Shown piece after piece: positions 17,089-26,187 of a stretch of DNA of 64,000 nt (the first letter of the stretch is position 1; each line of letters opens with the position of its first letter). The stretch is from NCBI GenBank assembly GCA_963815665.1, contig CAWFHN010000013.1, forward strand, positions 62,001 to 126,000. The letters are read 5' to 3'. A program made the position numbers and the translations under genes. The notes under the pieces are model-generated. The model searched no databases. It was not told where the DNA came from and saw nothing but the letters and a program-made list of their open reading frames with translations. The stretch is from DASUPK01 sp963815665. GTDB lineage: Bacteria; Actinomycetota; Thermoleophilia; Solirubrobacterales; 70-9.

Positions 17089-17682
17089 GTGCGAAGCGTG
17101 TTGAAGAACAAGCCGGCTGGTCGCATGCCCCGAAGGGGAGCGGCGCTGATCGCCGCGCTGGCGCTTGCGACGGCCGCGCTCGGCACTCAGGTCGCCTTCG
17201 CGCAGAGCGGCGGCGTCGGCGCGCCGGGGACGACCACGGACCCGACCACGACCACGGGCCCGGCCCCGCCCGGCTCGATGATCTTCCCGGTGGCCGGCCC
17301 CCACACCATCGGCCAGGGCTTCGGCGCTGCCCGCAGGGGTCACACCCATCAGGGCCAGGACATCATGGCCGCCTGCGGAACCCCGGAGGTCGCGGTCAGC
17401 CGCGCGAAGGTGAAGTGGGTGAGCTTCCAGAAGCTCGCCGGCAACTACGTGGTGATCCGCAACAAGAAGCTCCACCAGGACTACATGTACGCGCACCTCG
17501 CCGCTCGCGCCCCTCTCCGCAAGGGCCAGATCGTCCAGCCGGGACAGCAGGTCGGCGTCGTCGGCCAGACGGGCGACGCGACCGCCTGCCACCTCCACTT
17601 CGAGCTCTGGCTCGGCAAGTGGTACCGCGGCGGCCATCCGGTCAACCCGCTGCCCTACCTGCAGACCTACCAGGGCTTCTAG
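17089..17682 (+). CDS. Secreted M23 (LytM-type) metallopeptidase, riboswitch-controlled
   Basis: The 197-aa product has a signal peptide (core GAALIAALALATAALG, cleavage near AFAQS), a Thr/Pro/Gly linker and an M23 domain. Zinc ligands are visible as HQGQD (in GHTHQGQDI) and HLHFE, with the supporting YAHL. The domain is expected to cut peptidoglycan peptide bridges outside the membrane. Start choice is uncertain: GTG 17089, GTG 17098 or ATG 17125 would all leave a signal peptide. It follows the c-di-AMP riboswitch directly and is 46 bases upstream of a second M23 gene, so both may be under the switch. Confidence 0.88.
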   Translation: MRSVLKNKPAGRMPRRGAALIAALALATAALGTQVAFAQSGGVGAPGTTTDPTTTTGPAPPGSMIFPVAGPHTIGQGFGAARRGHTHQGQDIMAACGTPEVAVSRAKVKWVSFQKLAGNYVVIRNKKLHQDYMYAHLAARAPLRKGQIVQPGQQVGVVGQTGDATACHLHFELWLGKWYRGGHPVNPLPYLQTYQGF

Positions 17683-17728
17683 GCCTTTCACGACCCGCCC
17701 GAAGGTAGGTGCTACAACCGGGCGCTTG

Positions 17729-18340
17729 ATGTGTTCCAGCCCAGGTATGCGACCCAGCCGAGCCCTGCCGGTCGCCCTCCTGGTCGCGGTCGCCGCGGCC
17801 GCTCTGGCCTCCCCAGCCTCCGCGTACCAGCAGTACCGCTATCCGCTGAGGGGGGCACACAACTACGGCAACCTCGACGTCACCGGCTTCGGGGTGAAGC
17901 GGGCCGACGGCTCGATCCACACCGGGCAGGACATCATCGCCAGGTGCGGGACCACGATCGTGGCCGCCCATTCGGCGGTCGTGCGGTCCGCCGGCTACTC
18001 GACCGGATACGGGAACTACGTCGTGCTCCATGGCGAGGGAACGCGCTTCGACTTCGTCTACGGGCACATGAAGGGCCGGGCGCGGGTCCGCGTGAACCGC
18101 AAGGTCCGGGCCGGGCAGCGGATCGGATCGGTGGGCATGACCGGCACCGACAGCAACGTCTGCCACCTGCACTTCGAGATGTGGAAGGGCCGCTGGTTCG
18201 CCGGCGGCAGCCGCACCGACCCCCTCCCCCACCTGCGCGCCTGGGACAAGTTCTCAGGCGGCAAGCTCGAGACCGAGCCGGAGCCGCCGCCGGATCAGTA
18301 CTCGGTCAGCAAGCGGCTCTTCTACGACAGCGCCGAGTAG
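17729..18340 (+). CDS. Second secreted M23-family peptidase
   Basis: The 203-aa protein has a signal peptide (MRPSRALPVALLVAVAAAAL, cleavage near ASAYQ) and an M23 domain with HTGQD, YGHM and HLHFE, so the zinc site looks complete. It differs from the preceding peptidase mainly in having no linker before the domain and a C-terminal tail with EPEPPPDQ and SVSKRLFYDSAE. I use ATG 17729; ATG 17747 is equally plausible since neither has a clear ribosome binding site. The gene is probably co-transcribed with the first peptidase and converges with guaA, leaving a gap of only 10 bases. Confidence 0.85.
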   Translation: MCSSPGMRPSRALPVALLVAVAAAALASPASAYQQYRYPLRGAHNYGNLDVTGFGVKRADGSIHTGQDIIARCGTTIVAAHSAVVRSAGYSTGYGNYVVLHGEGTRFDFVYGHMKGRARVRVNRKVRAGQRIGSVGMTGTDSNVCHLHFEMWKGRWFAGGSRTDPLPHLRAWDKFSGGKLETEPEPPPDQYSVSKRLFYDSAE

Positions 18341-18350
18341 CGGCGCCAGG

Positions 18351-20031
<1,681 letters not shown>

Positions 20032-20039
<8 letters not shown>

Positions 20040-21237
20040 CGCTGACGGCGACGCCGACCGCGACCGTGGCGCGCCCGTTGGAGCCCATCCCGACCGACTG
20101 CTCGCGCTGCAACTGCTTGCCCTCGGACATCAGGGCCGGCGCGACCATCACCTCGGCGCGGTGGAACTCGGGGATGTCCGCGTACCCGGTGGTCGCCATC
20201 GAGGTCCGCAGCGCGCCCATCAGATTGAACGTCCCGTCGTTGTCCTGAGCCGGGCCGAGGACGATCTCCTCGAGCGTCCCGTCCTGATGGGTGGCCACCC
20301 GGGCGCCGCGCGGCAGCGAGGGATGGAAGGTAGCCATGCCCCAGTGATAGCCGCGGCCCGGAGCCTCCTTCGCCCGAGCCAGCGGTGAGCCGATCATCAC
20401 GGCGTCGGCGCCGCAGGCGATCGCCTTGGACACGTCGCCGCCCGTCCGCATGCCGCCGTCGGCGATCACGTTGCAGTAGTTGCCCGTCTCCATCATGTGC
20501 TGGCCGCGGGCGGCGGCCACGTCGGCGATCGCGGTTGCCTGCGGCACGCCGATCCCGAGCACCCCGCGGGTGGTGCAGGCGGCGCCGGGCCCGACGCCGA
20601 CCAGCACGCCGACGGCGCCCGTCCGCATCAGGTGGAGCCCGGTGTTGTAGGAGGCGCAGCCGCCGACGACGCAGGGCACGTCGAGGTCGGCGATGAACTG
20701 CTTCAAGTTGAGGGGCTCCGTCTGCGTCGAGACGTGCTCCGCCGAGATCACCGTCCCCTGGATGACCATGATGTCGAGTCCCGCCTCCAGGGCGGCCTCG
20801 TAGTGCTTCGTCACCTTCTGCGGGGTGAGGGACCCGCACGCCACCGCGCCGGCGGACTTGATCTCCTCCACGCGCTTGGCGATCAGCTCGACCTTGACCG
20901 GCTCCGCGTAGATCTCCTGCATGAGCCGCGTGGCGACCTCCTTCGGGGCGGCCGCGATCTCGTCGAGCTTCTCGTCGGCGTCCTCGTAGCGGGACCAGAT
21001 CCCCTCGAGGTTCAGCACCCCGAGCCCGCCGAGGTTGCCGATCAGTCCCGCGGTCCTGGGGCTGACCACGCCGTCCATCGCGGAGGCGAGCAGCGGGAGC
21101 TCGAAGCGGTACGGGCCGAGCGTCCAGGTGATGTCGATGTCGTCCGGGTCGCGCGTCCTCCGTGAGGGGACGATCGCGATGTCATCGAAGCCGTATGCCC
21201 TACGGCCCTTCTTGCCTCGGCCGATCTCTACTTCCAT
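20032..21237 (-). CDS. guaB3: GuaB3-family IMP dehydrogenase-related protein
   Basis: This 401-aa TIM-barrel protein belongs to the IMPDH/GMPR superfamily but lacks the two CBS domains of ordinary GuaB. The catalytic cysteine loop is GPGAACTTRGVLGIGVPQ and the nucleotide-binding segment VIADGGMRTGGDVSKAIACG is intact; the C-terminus reads ALRTSMATTGYADIPEFH. The pattern matches the GuaB3 group of actinobacteria and cyanobacteria. Cyanobacterial members act as IMP dehydrogenases, while the actinobacterial role is not settled. Direct overlap with guaA argues for a function in guanine nucleotide supply. The leader contains an intrinsic terminator (see that entry). Confidence 0.88.
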
Positions 21238-21265
21238 TGTCTGATCCTAAGTTCGTTCGCGGACG

Positions 21266-21286
21266 AAAAAACCCCGCGTTGCGGGG
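21266..21286 (-). terminator. Intrinsic terminator in the leader of guaB3-guaA (possible attenuator)
   Basis: Read on the minus strand, the sequence is a 6-bp CCCCGC/GCGGGG stem with a 3-base loop followed by six T residues, a classical Rho-independent terminator. It points towards guaB3 and lies only 28 bases before the guaB3 ATG. No gene lies upstream on that strand before the divergent membrane-protein gene at 21415, so it would end a short leader RNA. A GCGTTG on the minus strand at 21327-21332 can pair with CAACGC of the terminator stem, which could form an alternative antiterminator. Confidence 0.75.
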
Positions 21287-21414
21287 CCGGAACTGCGCTT
21301 CTAGCGGCGATTCGGAGGTCACACACCAACGCCCAACTGAGGATAACAGCGGTAAACCATCGTCCAGGCGCCTGGCGGCCATCGTAGAATTTGTCTCCCC
21401 AAGGAGGAGGAAAA

Positions 21415-22254
21415 ATGGAGAACGAGGGGAGAATCGCTCGCAGCTGGCGCCTGACCAAGACCGCCTGGAACCTGGTCAGGAAGGACCGGGCGATGCTCGC
21501 GCTGGCCCTGCTCGGCATGACCTCGGCCTTGATCTGGCTCGCGGTGTTCACCCTGATCGGCGGGTACTCCGAGGACGGCAGCAGCCAGGGCAAGGTGCTT
21601 CTGGCCATGCTGATCGCTCTCTACCCGTCCACGTTCCTCAGCGTCTTCTTCAACGTGGCGCTGGCGAGCGCGGCGAACGCGGCGCTGGCCGGCCGGCGCC
21701 TCAGCTTCGGCGAGGCGATCGGTGAGTCCCGCAAGCGGCTCGGCAAGATCGCCCTCTGGTCCCTGCTCTCCGCCGGAGTCGGCGCGCTGCTCGCCGAGCT
21801 CTCCTCCCGGATCCCGGGCGGCGGCCGGATCGCCTCGGCGCTCGTCGGGGCGGCATGGGGCCTCGCCACGCTGTTCGTCATTCCGATCCTCGCCACCGAG
21901 GCGCCGACCCCGGGACCGGTCAGGGCCCTGAAGGAATCGGTCGGCGTGATCCGCAAGCGCTGGGGAGAGAGCATCGGCGGCACGGTGACCATCGGCTTCT
22001 GGACCGTCTTCGTGGCCATCCCGGCGGTCGTGCTGCTCGCGACTGGCTTCGCCCTGATCGGGAGCGACTCCGCCACCGTCGGCGCCGTCCTGATCGCCGC
22101 GGGCGGACTGCTGCTCTTCGCGGTGACGGCGATCTCATCCGCGGTCCAGCAGGTCTTCAGCCTCTGTCTCTACCGGTACGCCACGGACGGGACGGTCCTG
22201 CAGTTCAGCGAGCAGGACCTCTCGGACCCGCCGTTCAAGAAGCGACGCCGCTAG
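21415..22254 (+). CDS. Multi-pass membrane protein (DUF6159-like)
   Basis: The 279-aa protein begins MENEGRIARSWRLTKTAWNL and has about five or six hydrophobic segments separated by short loops, ending in a basic KKRRR tail. The layout resembles the DUF6159 family of glycerophosphoryl-diester-phosphodiesterase-membrane-like proteins; I am moderately confident in that name and no function is known. The start ATG 21415 has a very strong ribosome binding site (AAGGAGGAGG at 21401-21410). It is a monocistronic gene divergent from guaB3 and convergent with the pfkB-family kinase gene. Confidence 0.7.
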   Translation: MENEGRIARSWRLTKTAWNLVRKDRAMLALALLGMTSALIWLAVFTLIGGYSEDGSSQGKVLLAMLIALYPSTFLSVFFNVALASAANAALAGRRLSFGEAIGESRKRLGKIALWSLLSAGVGALLAELSSRIPGGGRIASALVGAAWGLATLFVIPILATEAPTPGPVRALKESVGVIRKRWGESIGGTVTIGFWTVFVAIPAVVLLATGFALIGSDSATVGAVLIAAGGLLLFAVTAISSAVQQVFSLCLYRYATDGTVLQFSEQDLSDPPFKKRRR

Positions 22255-22270
22255 CCGGCGAGGGTCTGGC

Positions 22271-23230
22271 TCAGACGGCCGCGGGGGCTTCGAGCTCGCG
22301 AGCCTCGACGCCCGGGAGCAGGCGCTCGACCTCGGCGGCGTCGATGCTGCCGGCTCCGAAGTGCTGGGTCGACTCGGCGCCGCAGGCGACCGCGAAGCGC
22401 AGGCACTCCTCGGGCGGGCGCCCGTCGTAGCGGGCGGCGACGAAGCCGGCTAGGAAGGCGTCCCCCGAGCCCACCGTGGCGACCGGCTCGAGCTCTGGGG
22501 CGGTGACCTCGTAGGCGTGGCGCTGATCGTCGGCGTCCAGCAGGGACGCAACGCAGCCCTGTGGCCGGGTGATGACCGCGTCGGTCGCGCCGAGCTCGAC
22601 CAGGCTGCGCAGGCCGAGCAGAGCGTCCTCGCGATCGTTGAACTCGTGACCGACTGCGCCCTCCGCCTCGCGCACGTTCGGCGTCACTGCGGCGGGCCCG
22701 GCGCGCAGCGAGGCGACGAGCGGCTCGCCGTCGGTGTCGACGATCGTCTCGACGCCGAGCGCCTTGAGCTCCTCCACGACCCGAGCTGAGAACGAGGCCG
22801 GCACGGACGGCGGCAGGCTGCCGGCGATCGCGCAGATGCGCGCCCCGCGCGCCAGGTAGAGGAGCTTCTCGAGGAACCTCTCGAGCTCCTCGGAGCTCAC
22901 GTCGGGGCCGCGCTCGTTGATCTCGGTCTGCTCGCCGGATGTGGGATCGACGACGGCGAGGTTCGTTCGCGACTCGCCGGCGATCCAGGTGAAGTCCGTG
23001 AGGATCGACTCCTCCGCGAGGCGCTCCATCACGCGTGCGCCGGTGGGGCCGCCGGCGAGGCCCGTGGCGATCACGGGCCTGCCGAGGAGCTTCAGCGCGC
23101 GGGCGACGTTGACCCCCTTGCCGCCGGCGACGGTGCTGGCCTCGACGGCTCGGTGGCGATGGCCCTGCCGGAAGCTGGGGACCGCAACCGTCCGATCGAT
23201 CGCGGCGTTGAGGGTGACGGTGAGAATCAT
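22271..23230 (-). CDS. 1-phosphofructokinase / LacC-type PfkB-family hexose kinase
   Basis: The 319-aa protein is a ribokinase-fold sugar kinase. It begins MILTVTLNAAIDRTVAVP like FruK and LacC, has the substrate loop VAGGKGVNVARALKLLG, and the anion-hole and catalytic motif VGSGDAFLAGF. Family members phosphorylate fructose-1-phosphate, tagatose-6-phosphate or fructose-6-phosphate; no PTS genes nearby help decide. The ATG overlaps the dacA stop as ATGA (23227-23230), an odd partner for a sugar kinase, so coupling may be positional rather than functional. Confidence 0.85.
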   Translation of the reverse strand: MILTVTLNAAIDRTVAVPSFRQGHRHRAVEASTVAGGKGVNVARALKLLGRPVIATGLAGGPTGARVMERLAEESILTDFTWIAGESRTNLAVVDPTSGEQTEINERGPDVSSEELERFLEKLLYLARGARICAIAGSLPPSVPASFSARVVEELKALGVETIVDTDGEPLVASLRAGPAAVTPNVREAEGAVGHEFNDREDALLGLRSLVELGATDAVITRPQGCVASLLDADDQRHAYEVTAPELEPVATVGSGDAFLAGFVAARYDGRPPEECLRFAVACGAESTQHFGAGSIDAAEVERLLPGVEARELEAPAAV

Positions 23231-24546
23231 CCGGTGCCCTCCTCGCGTTCCATCCGCTGGCGCCTCCTGCGCATTCTCTCCTCGTGCATCCTGCGCCTCT
23301 CCTCCGGGGTCCGCTGTTGGGGTGTCTGTCGCCGATTCTCTCGAACTCGCGGGGCGGGCGTCTCCGTCTCTCTCGATCGGTGCGCTCGTCTCGTCAGAAG
23401 CAGTCCTAGGAGTATCACGATCGCACCGAGCAGAAGTAGAACTATTGGATTCTTCGCGCTCGAGATCGCCTTGTCGAGGGTGGTCGCCGCACCCACCGCG
23501 CGCGATGCGACCAGGGGGCTGGCCGCCGCCGGCTTTCCGTCGACGCTCACCCGGACGTGCCCGAGCACCTGACCCTCCTGCACGGCGCCGCTGACCTCGT
23601 CGGGCGCGGTCACGTGGGTCGCGACATGCTGGCCCTGGCGCACGTTGATCGGAAGGGCGTCCCTGGCGACCAGTGAGAGGTGGTCGCTCCGGTAGTCGAG
23701 CCTGGGATCGGCCAGCTCCTGGCCCTGCCGGACCGGCTGAACCGGGTGGTAGAGGGAGAAGCCGTACTGGAGGAGCTTCAGCGTGTCGGCGTCGCGGGTG
23801 GGCTCGTCGGGAGCGCCGATCGCCGCGGAGATCAGGGTCGTCGAGTCCTGCGTGCCGGAGCCGACCAGGACGAAACCGGCGCCGAGCGTGTGGCCGGTCT
23901 TGACGCCGTTGATCCAGGGGACCTCATTGAGCAGCGTGTCCCGGCTGGTCACGGTCCGGGGATGGTCCCCGCTGTGCAGCGTGGCGCTGGGGGTGTTGAC
24001 GATCCTGGCGAACAGGGGGTTCTTGAGCAGGATCGAGGCGAGGGTCACCAGGTCGCGGGCGCTCGAGTGGTTGTCCGGGTCGTCCAGCCCGATCGGGTTC
24101 GCGTAGCTCGTATCTGAGAGGCCGAGCCGGCGGGCCGCCTGGTTCATCTCGGTGACGAAGGCGGGTACCGAGCCCGAGACGCCGACGGCCAGCGTCTCGG
24201 CGGCGTCGCTCGCGCTCGGCAGGAGCAGGCCGTAGAGCAGGTCCCGGACCCGCAGCCGCTCGCCGGGGCGAAGTCCGAGCTCGACCTCCGCGGAGGCGCT
24301 CGGGTGATACGACGGCGCCGCGATCATCTGGCTGGGCTTCAGATGCTTGAGGACCAGGTACGCGGTCATCAGCTTGGTCGTGCTGGCGACCGGGAGCTTC
24401 TTGTCGGGAAACTGGCTCGCGAGGACGGAGTCATCGCGAGGATCGATCAGGATCCACGCCTTGGCGTCGAGCTTCGGCCCTGCCGCGGCAACGGCCGAGG
24501 CCGGCAGACCCATGAGCAGGGTCCCGAGAACCAGCGCGATCGCCAT
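23227..24546 (-). CDS. D-alanyl-D-alanine carboxypeptidase (S11, DacA-like) with atypical SXN motif
   Basis: The 439-aa protein has a signal peptide (MAIALVLGTLLMGLPASAVA), a penicillin-binding S11 domain, a DacA-type C-terminal beta domain, a transmembrane helix (NPIVLLLLGAIVILLGLLL) and an Arg-rich cytoplasmic tail. The active site shows STTK (Ser55, Lys58) and KTG (216-218). The SXN motif reads Ser-Ala-Ser (111-113), so the usual Asn is replaced. It should trim the terminal D-Ala of peptidoglycan stem peptides outside the membrane. ATG 24546 is preferred: it starts the signal peptide, has GGGAAGGGGG upstream, and avoids overlap with the LysM gene. Confidence 0.85.
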   Translation of the reverse strand: MAIALVLGTLLMGLPASAVAAAGPKLDAKAWILIDPRDDSVLASQFPDKKLPVASTTKLMTAYLVLKHLKPSQMIAAPSYHPSASAEVELGLRPGERLRVRDLLYGLLLPSASDAAETLAVGVSGSVPAFVTEMNQAARRLGLSDTSYANPIGLDDPDNHSSARDLVTLASILLKNPLFARIVNTPSATLHSGDHPRTVTSRDTLLNEVPWINGVKTGHTLGAGFVLVGSGTQDSTTLISAAIGAPDEPTRDADTLKLLQYGFSLYHPVQPVRQGQELADPRLDYRSDHLSLVARDALPINVRQGQHVATHVTAPDEVSGAVQEGQVLGHVRVSVDGKPAAASPLVASRAVGAATTLDKAISSAKNPIVLLLLGAIVILLGLLLTRRAHRSRETETPAPRVRENRRQTPQQRTPEERRRMHEERMRRRRQRMEREEGTG

Positions 24547-24590
24547 GCGAACGCGCCCCCTTCCCCGCCTGCCGTCGATTCCCAGCACCG

Positions 24591-24908
24591 TCAGCGCAAC
24601 GCTATTCGCTGGCCCTCGAGGAGGGTCTGTGGATCGAGGCCCGGGTTGAGCGACTGGAGGGTGATGACATCGATTCCGGTCTTGAGGGAGATCGAACCCA
24701 GCGTGTCCCCAGGGCGGACGATCCAAACGCCGCGCCGGACGGCCTTCCGCCCGACCTTGCTGATCTTGGCCTTGTGCGCGCTGCCGCCGTCTCCGCTGCC
24801 GGAACCTCCACCTGAGGTCGCCACCACGAAGGCCACCAAGACGAAGGCCGCGATCAGGGCCACCACGGCGAACGCACGGACGATTTGATTCGGCTTGTAG
24901 TCCGGCAT
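24591..24908 (-). CDS. Small membrane-anchored LysM domain protein
   Basis: The 105-aa protein has one transmembrane helix (FAVVALIAAFVLVAFVVA, residues about 13-30), a Gly/Ser linker and a C-terminal LysM domain (WIVRPGDTLGSISLKTGID followed by LQSLNPGLDPQTLLEGQRI). With the helix as anchor, the LysM would lie outside the membrane and bind peptidoglycan. It is placed between pyrF and dacA on the minus strand, 44 bases before the carboxypeptidase start, and may help position that enzyme; this is inference from neighbourhood. No catalytic domain is present. Confidence 0.85.
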   Translation of the reverse strand: MPDYKPNQIVRAFAVVALIAAFVLVAFVVATSGGGSGSGDGGSAHKAKISKVGRKAVRRGVWIVRPGDTLGSISLKTGIDVITLQSLNPGLDPQTLLEGQRIALR

Positions 24909-24937
24909 CCGCGGGCCGCGATGGTAGCCGGGCTCAC

Positions 24938-25816
24938 CTAACCCAGGTTCCAGACGGCCTCGCGGAGCTGCTCCGCGGCGGCCGCCGGATCGTCGGCCCC
25001 GGCGATGCTGCGCGCGGCCGCTACCAGCACCGACGCGGGGCGCCCCGGTGCCAGTGCAGGGCCGAGATCCTCCGGCTTGCCTCCCTGCGCGCCGATCCCG
25101 GGGATCAGGAAGACCGAGTCGGGCATCAGCTCGCGGAGCCGGCCCAGGTGCTGAGGCGCCGTCGCGCCAACCACCGCTCCAAGCCCCGAGAGCCCGGACT
25201 CCCCGGCGAGCCGCGGCGCCCCCTCGGCCACCAGCGCCGCGAGCTCCTCATGCATGGGCCTCTCGCCGAGGGTTGCGTCCTGCAGCCGCCCCGCGCCGGG
25301 GTTCGAGGTCCGAACCAGCAGGAAGACCCCGGCCCCGGCGTCCCGAGCCGCCTCGACCAGCACCTCGATCGCATCCTCGCCGAGCAGCGGGTTGGCGGTG
25401 AAGGCGTCGGCGTCGAGGCCCCGGACCGGCCCCCAAGGCGTCTCGGTTTCGCCCACCAGGGCCTGGCCGTAGGCCTTCGCGGTGACCGGCACGTCACCCC
25501 GCTTGCCGTCCGCGACCACCAGCAGCCCGGCGCGCTGCGCCGCGGAGCTGACCTCGGCCAGCGCCTGCCAGCCGGCCGCGCCCAGCCGCTCGAAGCAGGC
25601 GAGCTGCGGCTTCACCGCCACGCAGGCGGGACCGGCGAGCTCGATCAGCCGCCGGCAGTGCTCGAAGACGGCCGCGGCGGCGCGGTCCGCGACGTCGGTG
25701 AGGTCGGCCCCCGGCGCGTCGTCCGGAGAGAACGAAGCCGGGTCGGGGTCGAGTCCCAGGCATATCTGGCTGTGGCGCTCGTCGACGAGCGCGGCGAGCC
25801 GGTCCGCGAATGGCGT
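24938..25816 (-). CDS. pyrF: Orotidine-5'-phosphate decarboxylase (type 2); start codon unresolved
   Basis: This enzyme makes UMP from OMP. The catalytic loop is VADGKRGDVP and the type 2 features VAVKPQLACFERLG, FTANPLLGEDAIEV and FLIPGIGAQGG are clear. The first GTG in frame (25621) lies inside VAVKPQ and would delete the start of the barrel. Translation upstream gives PFADRLAALVDERHSQICLG then LDPDPASF, the expected family N-terminus, back to about 25816. No ATG, GTG, TTG or CTG exists between that point and the in-frame stop at 25844-25846. The coordinate given uses an ACG codon only as a marker. The HU gene ends 5 bases upstream. Confidence 0.83.
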   Translation of the reverse strand, partial: TPFADRLAALVDERHSQICLGLDPDPASFSPDDAPGADLTDVADRAAAAVFEHCRRLIELAGPACVAVKPQLACFERLGAAGWQALAEVSSAAQRAGLLVVADGKRGDVPVTAKAYGQALVGETETPWGPVRGLDADAFTANPLLGEDAIEVLVEAARDAGAGVFLLVRTSNPGAGRLQDATLGERPMHEELAALVAEGAPRLAGESGLSGLGAVVGATAPQHLGRLRELMPDSVFLIPGIGAQGGKPEDLGPALAPGRPASVLVAAARSIAGADDPAAAAEQLREAVWNLG

Positions 25817-25820
25817 GTCG

Positions 25821-26102
25821 CTAGCCGCCCTTGACCTTCTTCTTCAGGCCGGAGCCGGCGGAGAAGCGCGGCACCTTGCCGCCCGGGATGAAGATCCGCT
25901 CGCCGGTGCGAGGGTTGACGCCCTGGCGCGGACCGCGCTCGGCGACCGCGAACTTGCCGAAGCCGGTGAAGTTCACCTCACCCCCGCCCTGGAGGACGTC
26001 CATGATGGCGTCGAGCACAGCGTCGACGGCCTGGCCCGCCTCCTTCTTGTTGCCGATCCTGCTGTCGCCTGAGAGCACGTCGAGGAACTCAGCCTTGGTC
26101 AC
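25821..26102 (-). CDS. HU-family DNA-binding protein
   Basis: The 93-aa protein has the full HU/IHF fold: N-terminal helices (KAEFLDVLSGDSRIGNKKEA), the GGGEVNFTGFGKFAVAERG sheet, and the DNA-wrapping arm with GVNPRTGERIFIPGGKVPRF. It is a short nucleoid protein without the long Lys/Ala tail of mycobacterial HupB. The start is GTG 26102 with GGAGGAG six bases upstream; the nearby ATG at this site leads straight to a stop. It heads the minus-strand run HU-pyrF-LysM-dacA-pfkB. Confidence 0.93.
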   Translation of the reverse strand: MTKAEFLDVLSGDSRIGNKKEAGQAVDAVLDAIMDVLQGGGEVNFTGFGKFAVAERGPRQGVNPRTGERIFIPGGKVPRFSAGSGLKKKVKGG

Positions 26103-26187
26103 GTCATCTCCTCCTACGGATTGGAGTGCGCGCCGAGCCTAACAGCGGCTGCTGAAGCCAAAAGAGCGGGCTTGTGACGGCCTGCTG

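Noticed and set aside
21287..21400. Possible tRNA or small RNA gene ending at the terminator before guaB3
   Set aside because: I looked for a cloverleaf because of a CTCAGTTGG-like segment, but no acceptor stem or TTCRA loop fits. It is better explained as the guaB3 leader.
24547..24726. Upstream extension of the dacA reading frame
   Set aside because: It would place a Pro/Arg-rich stretch before the signal peptide and overlap the LysM gene; ATG 24546 has a good ribosome binding site.
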